Notes under the pieces: model-generated
Database searches by the model: none
The model's input: only the letters and a program-made list of their open reading frames with translations
What the model was told of the DNA's origin: nothing
Assembly (NCBI GenBank): GCA_037976565.1
Contig: CP137683.1
Coordinates: 6,054,321-6,118,320 of the forward strand
DNA: 64,000 nucleotides
Source of the DNA: Mesocentrotus franciscanus
Lineage: Eukaryota > Echinodermata > Echinoidea > Camarodonta > Strongylocentrotidae
Direction of reading: 5' to 3'
Program-made: the position numbers and the translations under genes
In this document: one piece after another, positions 13,076 through 26,600 of the stretch
Layout of the letters: each line of letters begins with the position of its first letter
How positions within the stretch are numbered: the first letter of the stretch is position 1

Positions 13076-13400
13076 TTTCCCCCTTTATGGTTATTCTCTC
13101 TTTCTCTTTCTTATTCTCTCAGTCTCTCTTTCCTCCATTACCTCTTATTCCTATCCACTATATCTCAGTACTTCCATTTCTGTCTGGCTTCAATAAATCT
13201 TTCTTGAAAGTCTAATGCTATATTCATATTGTGTGCTTTTCAGGAGATGTTTTTGTCTTCTCGTCCTCCCCTCCTCTCTCTTCCTCTTTCTGTCTCCCTC
13301 TTATTCCCTCTCCCTTCTCTCTCTCTCTCTCTCTCTCCCCCTCTCGCTTCTCTCTCCCTTTTCCTGTCTGTACATTAATAACTATCTTTCTCCATTGTCC
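13076..13400. repeat. CT-rich polypyrimidine tract
   Basis: TTCTCTCTTTCTCTTTC and CTCTCTCTCTCTCTCTC cores on the + strand. Hydrophobic reading frames here are by-products of the CT repeat. Confidence 0.9.
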
Positions 13401-13737
13401 CCCTTTCTAGTCTGGCTACTGCTATGTTCAGATCATTTAATTTTAAGGGAAGGGTTAAGTAAGGAAATGTCAGATGCATTTATTTTAGAAAGGCCCTCAG
13501 CAATTTCCGTTAAATTTGTAATTGGCTGTCTCATTTCTCGGGATAAGAATCCGGAGATAACATACGCATGTGGTATATCCAGAGGGCAAATAGATAATTA
13601 CCTCCTTACGTATCACAGCATTATCTCTAAATATAAACATCATTACCGATACTGTATACAATGAAAAAAATCACAGATAACAATAAGAATTATTTGAAAT
13701 ATTTTCCTTTCATCGGCGAAAAGTCAAGATTGCTGAC

Positions 13738-13790
13738 GTGGTACAATCAAGAAGATTCTAGGCGAGTCTAGAATCTCCTTGGTATAATGG
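13738..13790. repeat. ACCAAGGAG hairpin 2
   Basis: The core stem AGATTCTAG / CTAGAATCT is extended imperfectly by GGTACAATCAAGA and TCCTTGGTATAATGG. The right arm carries the same CTCCTTGGT as the hairpins at 8854 and 60554. Confidence 0.7.
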
Positions 13791-14684
13791 AGCCTGAGGA
13801 AATATTCAGCCCAATATATTTAAGATAGAAGGAAACTTGATTGCTCTTCATTCATTCCAAAACGTAATGTGCAATCATTTGATGTGATGTGATGTGTAAA
13901 GATAACATTTTGCACTGAAAAAGGTTGTCGTATTTAATGAAGTCCCATTTGCCTGTATAAAAATGACTGATGACAAACAGAAGAAAAAAAGAAGAAAATT
14001 AATTCAAATAGGTTATGCGGAAGGAGATTATATCTACGAGGGGTGTTATTGGTAACACATACCTCTGAAATTCTCCTTAAAATATCATGATACCTTTGGT
14101 GTTATGATTATTCGTATCGCGGATAAGTCAATATCTTATTTTATCCTGCCCATAATGCTATGGTAATAATATTTTCTTAAAACCTTCAATCGTGATGATA
14201 ATTATGTCGTGCACTGAAAAATAAGTTTAGGTGGTTTAGAGCCAAAAAGACGTAAATTCTATGTTTAAGTATATGAGTCAATTTCCTTCTTTCTACGAAC
14301 GGGCGGATTGTCAACCATTCCTGCATTTACAGGTTTCACGACACATGTTTGATGTTTCCGCAACGAATGCTCCGCCGTCAAACCCTACAAGTTAAACATA
14401 TTAAAACTAACTAATGTACATGTTATACCTAACCCTAACCCTACTTCTATGATGAAATAAAGGAAGGTGCAATTGTCGCCGGAACACGCTTCGAAGCAAT
14501 ACTTTCATGACCATGGCAAGATGTTGAATAGTATCTTCATAGCAAAAGGGCATGAATTGAAACCCGGTGAACAAGCATATACAGAAGTCTCCACACAGGA
14601 CAATTAAACACAAAATTCGGTCTCTTATGCATACGTTTTTTTAAATTAATACATTGTTTTTACGATTTGTTTCATCCATTACAG

Positions 14685-14796
14685 ATGAGTGTCTCGGCAT
14701 CGTCACAAGATGATATCATACGTAAGATAATGACAGCAAAACTGGAGGCGAAAATCAGCTGTACGAGAAAAATGGCAAGAGACCCGCCAACCGATG
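14685..14796 (+). CDS. PTHR-like exon: N-terminal helix of ectodomain
   Basis: 112 nt: 37 codons plus one base, preceded by a pyrimidine-rich tract ending in ACAG and followed by the donor GGTAAGC. It encodes a short amphipathic helix with the pattern [18 protein letters not shown], matching the first ectodomain helix of PTH receptors (acidic start, hydrophobic heptads, then the first conserved Cys, residue 26). The last base G joins GT of the exon at 34955 to make Gly, and the same phase-1 junction occurs here in vertebrate PTH receptors as I remember them. It supplies the cysteine that the other two ectodomain exons lack, completing the set of six. The first codon is ATG, but no signal peptide follows it, so I read that Met as internal or as a phase-0 exon edge and expect an upstream signal-peptide exon. 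Short length and the 20-kb gap to the next exon are the main doubts. Confidence 0.82.
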
Positions 14797-14867
14797 GTAA
14801 GCTACGAAGGAGATAAAGAAAGAAAAAAAGAGTGAATTGGGGCACAGAGACAGAGAGGGGAGGGAGG

Positions 14868-14912
<45 letters not shown>

Positions 14913-17900
14913 GGGAGGGGCTGGATAACGAGAAAACATCATTAAAAGACACTTTTGAATTGTATAATTGTTTATTCGAAATATAACTTCTACGTAACTT
15001 TTACGAAAATATACTATACGTGTATATAGAAAGATAGAGATAGAGAGAAAGGAGGAGAGAGAGAGAGAGAGAAAAAAAAGGGGTGGGTGGAAGGGTGAGA
15101 TAGGGGAGAGAGAGATGGAGAGAGGGAGAAAAGGGTGAGAAAGAGGGAAGGGAGAGAGAGAGAGAGAAAAAGAGAGGGGCGGAGGGGTGGAGCGATTGCA
15201 TAGAAGGAAGAAAGAAGGAACGCACCAAAACATAAAAGAACGCTAAATGTATTTGTTATCGATCGAAATCCAATAGAGCGGTGCAAGCAAATATTATGCG
15301 CAAGATATTGTAGTTGGTCAAATATAGAAGGAATGCGCGCCTTCTGTACTTCACCTTACTCGAGATCTTCTCCTGCCATTGTGTTTAAACAACGGTATAT
15401 CAGATTGGACGGAGTAGAATATCCATCTTATACACGTTGCACACGAGGCATTATATGCTTGGCGTAAGACTGCGTCAGTGACCGGCACAGTCTGTGACGC
15501 AGCAGGTGAGCAAATACGTGAATGTAAATGGATATTTGGGCTGGTGAAGACGCAATCGAAATGACGCCTCGGGTGCGACAGGTCAGGTCACCCAAGACAC
15601 ATCACGACTAAATCTCCTTTGTTTAGGTTGTTAGTCGATGATGCGCCAGAGAGAGAGAGAGAGAAAGAGGGGATAGAGACTAAGAGAGGGAGAGAGAGAG
15701 AGAGAGAGAGAGCATCCAGACTCTCGATTCCAACGACCCTGCTTCAAACCAGATGAGGGGGTGATACATCGAACGTGTCTAATTCTGTCTGCCCTCACAG
15801 ACAATCATCACATTTGACCCAATTTAATTTCGTTCCCAGAATCTTACCCATCATCACTCTCAATTGTCAAAGCAATACAAACACTGTCGGAAAGACTCTG
15901 AAGACACCATCTCAAGAACTACTCCACTACCCTACTCTTCTGCCGATAGATACCACGATTAAATGAGGTATACGTCAATGTAATCATCAAGGTAACGTTC
16001 AGATCTTTCAAAAGCAATCACAGGGCTACAGAAATTGCAAGCGGTTGATTTTGTAACGTCTTTGCGATCACGATTTCGTTAAAAAATAGCATTTCCAGCT
16101 AAAGGTTTAGTAGTTTCATGGCGCTACGACTATTAGTATCGATTGGAATCCATTTGTGATTAGCAGGACGATACGAAACAAGGGCATTTAATACCATGGG
16201 AATGGGATATTCTATTCGCCCAGGGAAGAGGGAATTTTCTTGCCCAGGGAGTAGGGATTCTATTGCCTTGCCCGTCAGCTGGTAATGGCTTTATCCTCAT
16301 CCTAGTCGTTTCCTGTTACAACTAATTTACACAACCATTGAAACTTCTGTTTCAAATTGGGTTCATGCCTACCATTGTTGAGCAACGAGATCTTAGGCCA
16401 AGTAAAATTGATTCTTAGTTTCTCGTGCAATTCACTTGTAATACCTGGTGGGTGTTTCACAAAGACTAAGATCGACTTTAAGTTGGACTTAAGTATAACA
16501 GGCCGTTCGTGCCATTGTTTTCTCTCATCATTTACTGGCATTGGTCTCTCACGGGACGTACAAATCATGGTAACAAATCTATAAAACTTACATTTTTTGA
16601 TAATTCATTATTGAAGGAAAAAATATTATCTAAAGATCATAATGGTGAGAGCAAACAATGGCACGAACGGCCTGTTATACTTAAGTCCAACTTAAAGTCG
16701 ATCTTAGTCTTTGTGAAACACCCCCCTGGTCCTACGTGTATATAGCAAAAGGATAACTCCGTCTTTCAATATAAAACAGTTCACCGTTTATTGATTTGAT
16801 TCTTGCCTAAAATGCTCACTGTTAGTTTATATTAAGAATTAATATTGATCCACTTATTACATAACATCTCCATTCAAGGAGACGCGATGGCTCAGTGGTA
16901 GAGCAGTGGTCTCGTAACCGGAAGGTCCCGGGTTCGAAACCAAGTCGATGCGCTAGAGCCCTTTGGGAAGGCATTAATCATCATTACCATTTACCAAGTC
17001 CGTCGGAGAGGACTTTAAGCCGGGGTTTGTATTGGTTACACATGCTTTTAGTTCTTAGCAGTCAGTAAAACAAACCAGCATACTAATTTTCATGAAAACT
17101 AAATGTCGAAAAGTTTTATAAAAGTGATTTATGTAGAAAATGGTTAGTGTGGAGATTTTGCAAATGGCGGTAGATATCATATATAGGGATTTAAGCAAAT
17201 GTTTTTTTTTTTCTTTCTCTCATCCTTATTTCGGCTTTGTTTAGGCTACTAGTATCTTAAACTAGCCACCCCCAAAAAAGAACACTATGGGGAACGGACA
17301 AATAGAATGATTGACAAGCAAAGTAATGTAGGGATTAAAAATGAAATCATTTCCGTCTTATCTCAGCCCCCAAAAGTATTAGCAGATAATAATCGGCCAG
17401 CAACCAGACTGAGAAAATTAAACAGCCCTATCTCTTCCACTATTACAAGTGGCACCAACAGAGTAATCATGACATGATAATTACAATTATTTACATACAT
17501 GTAGTTAATAAGTAGAAAAAAGTGATTTGCTCGAGAAAAAGGGCAAGAAAACTGTGTGGTACAAGGGTAGATGTAAATATTTGATGTTTTGTTCCTTGTG
17601 TGCCTAGGCAAATCCCTTCAGATTGATACTGTTGATGAAAATATCTTCCTTCCATCCATTTAAAATAAAAAGTCTATGTGCACTTTCTCTCCATTACTTC
17701 AAACCGTCTCTTCTAAATTCTGCCTTTCTCTGGACTAATTGAGTTTTAAATTCACAGGATTCCGGATCAACATAACTGTTCTACTAAGAAGTAGGGTAAA
17801 CGTTTAAAGCATATTTTTAAATTGATATATTTTTGTCCCCTTTTCTTAAAATATCGTATCGTGTTAACGGAAGCGCTGTCAAACGTTGTATTTTGTTGTC

Positions 17901-20627
17901 AAATTACCACGCACCCGAGCCCGATCGAGTCGACAAACTGGTTTGTCAGTATACATGACCGCACAGGTTTGACCTGTTTTTTCCGTCACTAAAAATATCA
18001 GGGCAATGTGTGACGAATCCATGCCACGTCCCCAGACGCAACGGGCCCATGGCATAGCGTATCACACTTTACCCAGCCGAGTGCCGATCTTTTCCAAACT
18101 TCTGGGGGCTGTTTCACAAAGACTAAGATCGACTTTAAGTTGGAATTAAGTATGGCAGGCCGTTCATGCCACTGTTTGCTCTCACCATTATGATCTTTAG
18201 ATAATATTTTTTCCTTCAATAATGAATTATCAAAAAAATATAAATTCTATAGATTTGTGACCATGATTTGTACGTCCCTTGAGAGACAGATGCCAGTATA
18301 TGGTGAGAGCAAACTGTGGCATGAACGACCTGCCATACTTAAGTCCAACTTAAAGTCGATCTTAGTATTTGTGAAACACCCCAGGAGCTTTCGAACCACA
18401 GTACCCGTTGCACACGAGGCGTCATCTCGATTGCGTCATTACCTACGCTAATCAAGTTCATGGAGAAATTTATTGTATACTTGTAATTCAAAGAATTTCA
18501 TGCAGTCAGCTATTTTTGTATGTACTTCGTTTGGAATATGACACCCTCACGTGGCGCGTCAAAAGACAGCGTCAATCGCTGACGCATTACTACGTCAGTG
18601 AAGTGACACCTCGTCTTCAAAGGGGTCAAGGATTCACCGGGAACCACGACGAGTATTGTCGACGTTTATAATTCCCGTGAATCGGTAATGGTTATTTCAA
18701 GTTTAACATGTTAAAATGGCTGTGCCGAGTTGTTTCTCGAATTCTTGATGATTTTTGCCAAGCTCATTTAGTGTCACACAAGGCACCCAACTTCCGAACA
18801 CAGCAAAGTGTGAAGGGGCATTAATCTTCGCTGAGCAAGATATCTGTATGTACTTTATAAAAAACCTTAGCTCCTTTTCGTCTAATCGACTGTTTTAGGT
18901 TTGAAATTAAGATTTAAACCCACTGAAGATAAATTCTGTTTCTCTAATCACATGAGATTTCCGTTCGGTTTACTACGCTGGAAACAAAGGGTGGAAACAG
19001 AGAGGTTACGTATTCGGAGGTAAATCGTCACAAACAGAATGACTCGGAGAACACTTATTTCTAATAACTATGATAATATTATACGCTTTTAAACTGCGTT
19101 TAAGCGGCAATTATACAACGTCGTGGAGCAAATTGTGAAGCGCTTTGAAACTGCAAAGAAGAGAAGGCCAATTGCTTGTTGGACTGGACTGGATTGAATT
19201 GAATCAAATTTGAAATTAAGGTTACCAAGGGCTTAGTTTTCTGTTGGCAAACTCCTACCACCTTTCTTTTTTCCTTCAAATTATTGATGATCCTACAGTC
19301 TGACTGTGTACAGTATAGATTTGACCTTCTATGTAATAAATAACCCGCTGGCAATACTAGCGGGTTATTCCACTTGATCTCGATTCCGCTCAGGTAATTA
19401 TTCGAGCATTTTACTCGGCTGTTTGGTGAACAGCATTACCGGTTGACTGATGATAATTAAGAAGACAGAGATGTCACTATAGGGAGGATGGGGGATATGG
19501 GGTTGTGATCCCCGCCCCGTTAAAAATAAAATCTGCATCTACGGAGCTTTGTCGGTAGATCGTATTATATTTTATATTTATTTTTTTCCCGGCACTGTGG
19601 TATATTGGTGAATGTTCTTGACTCTAATACTTTAGGTCCCGGGTTCGATCCTCGCTCGGCGCTTAGAGGTTTCGTCACTACTGTGTCCCTCTTGACCGAA
19701 CTGTGGATTAGTACCTCATAAGGCTAGGTAAATGATACTTGCAGGACTTGCAGGTAGAACATCATTATTCCTTTCGCGAAAATCATTTCACAATTCGTGG
19801 TTTGGCTCAATAACTATTGATTCAGAGCCATTAAATTTATGCCAGGACCATGAATAGCAAGGGCACAAATTTCTGCACACACTGCATCCATACTTGCTTC
19901 ATGACTATAGTGCTTTTCATGTTTGGAACTTTAAATAGGAAAATGAACTGTAAAATCCTTCATTGGGCAACACGTTGAGAGATTCAAAATTAAAATTTTT
20001 CGATCAAAATTGGCAAATTTTCAACTTTCGACAACATTTTCATCGGATACATGACATTTTGTTTTCACAATATAGGCCTAGCAATAAAATGAAAATACCA
20101 TTGTTGTCACTTTGAAGAACAAAAGGCGATCAATTTAGCACAAAACTAAATCCTTTGATGTAAGGGTTGATATTGATGCGGCTACCCTTGATAAAAAATT
20201 ACACATTTGGTTTGTCGACAAATTTGGACCAACACTATCCCCCCTTCATTCAAGATGGCCTAGAGACGCCCCTGTACATATTAAAGAGCGGTCATTTCGA
20301 CATCATTGAGTACAGGGTAATCAATGGAAGAAGCATATATAGTCTTTTGGGTCAAGGATTCTATTACGTCGAACGCTCTGATTATTTATATTAGAGTCGG
20401 CAACGTGATGTCTGCATAAGGACATCACTTTACACGCTTGTTTGACAAAGATCAATGGTGATAATGAAAACACATGCATCACATGTACATGAAGGGGAAT
20501 AACACATTGAACGTTCAATTAGCGCTTGGCAAATATTTTGAAATGAGAACGGAAATGAGAGTTTTCGGACAGTATAGGAAGAGTTCTGGGAATGGTGAAG
20601 GACACTTCTTCATTCTTTTAACGTCAT

Positions 20628-20698
<71 letters not shown>

Positions 20699-23600
20699 CG
20701 TTTCTTATAAAACGCTTACCACCGAAGTCTCTAAGCGCTGTGGAAGAATAGCATAGGAAAAATGTCCTGTAAAAATAATGGCTTTCAAAATGCTCTCATA
20801 TGTGACAAGAAATAGCTGAAGTGTATGGACCAATCTTTGATGTCCCGTTATACACATGTTCCTGTTCATTGCGTGACCTTCAACAAATACTGAGTCGATT
20901 TCATATCATGTTGATGATTCCAAAAATGTAAAACATACATCAATTCCTACGTGCTACATGATATTAATCGTTTTCAATCGCTTCCAGGTAGTTTAGTTCA
21001 CGATTCATTCGAAAGTCGAGAACTCCTCTTTACTCCTAAATCTTTTGTAACTATATTTGTACATGCTACGCACCATTTATAGTCTTTACTTTCTGTACAA
21101 TAGTGCAATGTATGCTACCCATGTAAGAATGAAGACGAAGTGAATGAACCGACATGCGGAAGGAAATAAAAGAATGTGTCTTTCCAAGTCAAAGAAAGTG
21201 TGAAGTTCAATGAACAACAAATGATCAACGAGACATCATGGACAAAAAACACAACTGTTTTCAGGATCAGACTGCGACAGGTGGGCCAGGTGTGAATAAG
21301 TGTCAATGCCAATCTTAATTGAAGTAGTCGAGTCAATTCGAGGGAAACGTAGACTCAGCAGATCTCCTTTTAAATAAACCCTATTTCAACAAATAGAATT
21401 GCCATTTTTCAAATCTTATTTTGCTGCTCATTGTGCATTCAGGCACATTATTTTAAAATAACTACCGCTGATTAATTTGAAACATTCGCGAGCGATCGCG
21501 AACGATGCATTCGACAAGCCCTACTCACATTCCGAATGTAGGTCGCATGATGGCCTAATCGTCCGTGACGAATCGACTTGGTATCAGTCTAGAATTGCTA
21601 ATGGTGTTGAGAGCCCGGTAGAAAGTGGCAGATACTGAATGTTGACGTTGAGGGTCGTTAGCCAACCTAGGGCTCGTTTGCATAATAGGCTTCATTTTGA
21701 TTGCGCTGTTGCCTGGCCTAGTCAAGTCTGTGTCTAAAGCCCGTTGCACACAAGACGCCATTCTGATGGCACAGGGCTGCGTCAGTCACTTGCGGTCTCT
21801 ACGCGTTATGTGAGGGGAACGTCGAACAAAATGTAATTGCATAATGAACAGTGCAAGCAATTTGTTTAATAACTTGTGCATGGGCTAATTGCAATCAATA
21901 TAACGCCAAGGAAGCCTATATGAAGGCAATTATTATTGATGCATGCGCCAGCAATTCAACGGAATGTTTGCAGTGTCATAATGCATTAACTTTTTGCACG
22001 GCGTCACACTCTCACGTGACGCGTCGAAGATCACACAAGCCGTCTGACGCAGTCCTGCGTCAGAGCAATGACGCTTTATGTGCATCGGGCATTACGTGAG
22101 CATTATGTAAGAGTTGGTCAAAGTCAATAGGGGCGCAAAGATTTAAGTTCCCCCTTCCCCACTTAAAGGGGGCATGCACTACTTGACGCTGCCCCCTACT
22201 CCCCCCGGATCCACGGAATCTCCCATGTAGACACGTAGATGAACAATAATATTTCTTGAAACATGGATAAATACTATTATGTTCCATAATATATATACCC
22301 CGGTGTTCTCGCCCATGTGTCACACTTCTTTACAGCCCACCATTAACCAGAGGCAACAAAGCATGTCAAATTGGTTAAAACCACAAAATTCAAGTATCTA
22401 ATGATCGAGGGGGGAAATGGAGGGCGGGGAAAGTTGGAAAGAAGGGAAATTAAGAACAGACAGAGAATTTGGGAAATGATCTATTAAAATAAACCAAGTG
22501 AAACGGGACTTTAGACAGTCTAGGAGAAGGGAAGAAGTGGAACATGGAAGATGAAAGGTAAGAAAAATAGAGAGCGGGAAAGAGAGAGAGAGAGATAGAG
22601 AGAGAGAGTGAGATAGACAGAGAGCGAAAGACTGAGAGATATGAAGGTTAAAGAGAAAATCATACCTCATTCCGCATTATTTTGTCCATGAAATATCATT
22701 TTTTGCTTCGAATCTAGACAGGTATGACATTATTTAGCTGGCTATGTTTTTTCCATGTTTGGCAATCTTCACAGTCAGTTTAAAAGGTATACAATTTTCA
22801 TGCATCTATTTTCCTGGTCAATCCTCTTTGTTGTAGTCACCGTCAATTTCTTCAGGACATTTAAGGAGTATATATGGAGGACAGAACTACCCCATTTAGA
22901 TCAAACAGTTAATAGGTAAACAAAACAAAACAAATCAAAAACTTTTAAGAAATGTTATTGAACCCGTTATTACATGTCCACCATGCAGTAATACATAAGA
23001 GGATATATTAAACCGCCCTCTCACTCCCTCCTTTGCTTCCAATATTGAAACATGTATCATTCGATTGAATGAAAAATTTCATCGAGCTTTGATAGCAAAC
23101 TTTTCTGTGCACATCAAATCAACAAGATTTCTGAATAAAGATGTACTAACAAAAACAAAAACAAATCAGTGAATAAGAATTCAGAACGGAAGTTTCTTAT
23201 GTCGACCTAATAAACAACGTACATGCGAGAAACTTTCTCGGGGGCATGGTAATATATCACAGAGAGTTACTCGCGTTCCAGAATTTCTCTCCGTCAAAAC
23301 TAATCTAATACCACACGTATCGTACTTAAACAAAAATCCTGTGAGACATCCATGCCTTTTTGCACGCTTCTTACAGTATGTGGGGGGTTCGATTTCAACT
23401 TGTCTAAAGAATAAAGGTCATTGAAATTTCGAGGCCAATAACCGAGGTCGCTGGTATATCATAACATAGTGAAATTACAAATCTCCAGTTTGGCGCAATC
23501 AGTGAGAAATTTGGTAACCCCTTAAGTCATAACGATACAAGCGCTTCCACTCTTCCAGCCCAGCTCGTAAAACTCAGCGCGTAATGTGAAAGATGGGTGT

Positions 23601-26600
23601 ACTTAAAGAGAAGGTTGAGTTCTGGGAAGAGGTGAAAAATAATTTGTGAGCGATATCATTGTTATTATGCAAGTGTGAAAGAACATCAGATAAAAAATGT
23701 TCCCTGAAAAGCACGGCTCTTCAAATGCCTTAATATTCTAAATATGACATGTAACAGCATAAAAATCGGGACGGATTTTTTTATGCCACATGTTTGTGTA
23801 GTCCCATATACATCTTTCTGTGTACAGTGCTTGTAACTTTACCAAGACTGGGCCAAATTTCTAATCATTTTGATGATTCCAGAACCTTGCAGTACACACC
23901 AATACTTATATGCTAGATGATCAACCTTTTCTGATCGATTCCACACCATTTCTTTCACAATGCAATCGCGTGACCAGAACTCAACTTTATCTTTAAAGAA
24001 ATGAAGCGGGTCTTATTCTGGCTTTACTCGTGATGGATAACGCAAGGGAAATCGAACCAATTGAAGTGCATTCCATCTATCATAAACATGTCTGGATGCA
24101 TAAGTCGTTTTGTTTTAGATATGATTTGATGAAATCGGGTTATGAGAATCCCTTTACGATCATAAAGTTGGATTCATCGTTGGTTGAATATAATATATCT
24201 GTAGCAGTTTGTTCTGTGTATTTTCTTGTTGGACGAAACCCCTACACCCCATTTGTTTCACAGCTTATGTATTCTTCTGGATATCATTTGAATGCCGGAA
24301 ATTGTTGGCAATTCACGAACTGAAAATAAAGTTCGTATTTAGATGACATTCAATTCAAAATTTATTCTTGTCTTCTTGTATGTTCTTTTCAACATCTTTT
24401 CAACATCAGGTACATTCAAGAACAGTTTAGTTGCTATGGAAAGAAGTTTATATTATGTTTTATTACAGCAGTGGTGTAGATTAGAATCATTTACTGGAAA
24501 AGTTCAGATCTAACAAATGTGCCGAATGGATGCCCCGATTAAGTGAAATTTTTCAACATGAGTCTTTGACGTGAAAATAACAAAGTAGTATTTGTATTTT
24601 GCTGTTGCATCTCTAAAATCAATATAGCGTCCGGCCTATAAAGTATATCCATGCATATTATTAAATTCATTACAATGGTTTTGTTAAAAGAACCATGTGA
24701 TATCCCGAACAGATGAATGACCCCCATTTTTTTCTCTCCAGAAAGTAGTCATCTAGGAAAGACTATAGACACGAGATAAACATATAAATTAATGAATATG
24801 AACAAACTTCGGAAAAGAATGGAAGAATGGAATTCGTAACACCATCTGGTGTCGTCCCAGTGTAGATCAACAGACAGAATTCGAAATCGTGATGATGATG
24901 ATAATGTTGAATATGATGATGGTTATGGTGGTGGTGTTGGTGGTGAGATGACGATGAGGATCATATTCAAATGATGCTTATTAACAGCATTTATTTGGCG
25001 CCATATTCCAAAAGGCGCGAACACATCTGTTAAAGCCGATCAGAAGTAATGATTCCAATCAGCCTTATTTGTAGTCTTATGTGATACCAACTTATGTCTG
25101 CCGCGTCCTTGAAAGTTCGTGAGGGTGGGTTCAATTGAGATATAAAGCCTGGTAAAAAATAAAGGACACACAACAGGGGAAATGATGGAGTATTAACTGT
25201 CATCTTGTACAAACGATTATTATACTTTTTGGTAAATCGTGCACAGTTTCTGACATTTACCATCATAATTTTTAACAGTTTTAATTAAGGATTTTGAACT
25301 ACGCCATAATATTGAAATAAAGAGAAACACAGGCGTGACAATGGTGGCTACAGCAATGAACTTAATGTCATTTTGATCTCAAGATTTTCAAAAGGAAATT
25401 TACTTTTTGACTTTTGAATTATCAGACTAAAATTAGTCGGATGAATAATGTTGAAATAAAGAGACAAATCTCGCATTTGCTGAAGAAAAGTCCACAGGAA
25501 TTGTCGATTGCCTAAAAAAAAGACAAGCATGACAGCGGTGGCTACAGCGTTGAACCACATGTTAGTTTGATCATAATATTTTAAAAGGATATTTACTATC
25601 TAACTTTTACATTTTTAGACTAAGATTATTCGGATTGCAGCATGATAAGAGAGGTATCATAGTATGTAAAACCATTTAAAATGACATCTCTAGTTATGCT
25701 CGATTTTTTCTTACCACGGTATGTAAATAATTCTTATGACTCTTTTTGAAAATCAATTCCTGTATTCTCTTACTAAATGCTAATTTTTTTTTGTAATAAC
25801 TTCCCGGGATGTTTCTTTTCATATGAGACTTGTACGAGACAGATCTATCGATAGTTTTACTACTTTCAACCAAGTGAAAATTATCCCGATAGTACCTTTA
25901 AACTGAAATATATCATAGATTTTAACTTACTTCGAGACTGACTTCAGGTTAATGGTGGCGTTAGGGGATATATTTGAACTCTCTCCTCTATCTACCCGAG
26001 ACCTCCCCTAAGATAGTAGATGTTTATTTTACCATTCTGGTCACGCGGTGCCTTTGTTCAAGCAACTGGAAGTCGATAGCCCTCGTCCTTTTGTAAGCCA
26101 TGGGAGCTATTTTCAAACAGGGAGGGATTTGTCATAGAGAGTGTGCCTGGAATCAAGTTGCTGTAGCGACAAATCGAAAATGCTAACGCGTGTACAATCC
26201 CCAGGCCCTGTTGATCGCATCTCTCCAGATTACAGACTGAACAAGACAACAAATCTATACGCGACGACCCCCCCCCCACCAAACCCTCTCATTCTCCTCA
26301 CGATCGAATCTCTAAAATGCTACGTCGTTTGCGTAAAAAGCGTGTGTGTGCATCGCCTGGCAGGAGCCACAAGGGCGTCAACGCTGTTTTAAAACATGTG
26401 CGTTAACGCCTTTATGGTACTCAACAAATGCTTCGGTCTTCTTTCCATTTTATTTTACTCGTACCGTTCGCTTTGTAAGTACGTGCTTAGCAAGACAATG
26501 GACTGAGAGGTAATATATACATGTAGGTAATGCGATGGTCAAGGTTATCGACTTGGCGAACGTGTCCTTCTGTTGATGCATTTAGTTGGCCTATTAGCTC

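Larger units (their letters stand above)
1..14684. other. 5' flank or 5' intron of the receptor gene
   Basis: No protein gene recognised on either strand. Open frames are short and many coincide with repeats. The block holds fold-back elements, one tRNA-SINE, a GC-rich palindrome, copies of TTAA-flanked elements, a minisatellite and purine-rich arrays, listed separately. I searched by eye for a short signal-peptide exon (Met, hydrophobic stretch, GT donor) and found none I would defend. Stretches 1000-1850, 2090-2640, 3180-4850, 5520-6110, 6540-7190, 7510-8840, 9420-9920 and 10080-10700 show nothing I can name. Confidence 0.7.

Noticed and set aside
13072..13196. A hydrophobic Met-initiated stretch (MVFPLYGYSLFLFLILSVSL) considered as the missing signal peptide
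   Set aside because: It lies in a CT microsatellite that yields Leu/Ser/Phe in any frame, and no convincing phase-0 donor follows.
14425..14445. CCTAACCCTAACCCTA, a telomere-like repeat
   Set aside because: Only about two and a half units; likely chance or a very old interstitial fragment.
16881..16952. Possible tRNA-Thr gene
   Set aside because: Boxes A and B are good but the acceptor arm does not pair properly and a SINE body follows directly.
24030..24323. 97-codon open frame followed by AATAAA
   Set aside because: Suggestive layout, but the protein is not recognisable and the start follows a transposon end; not enough to call a gene.
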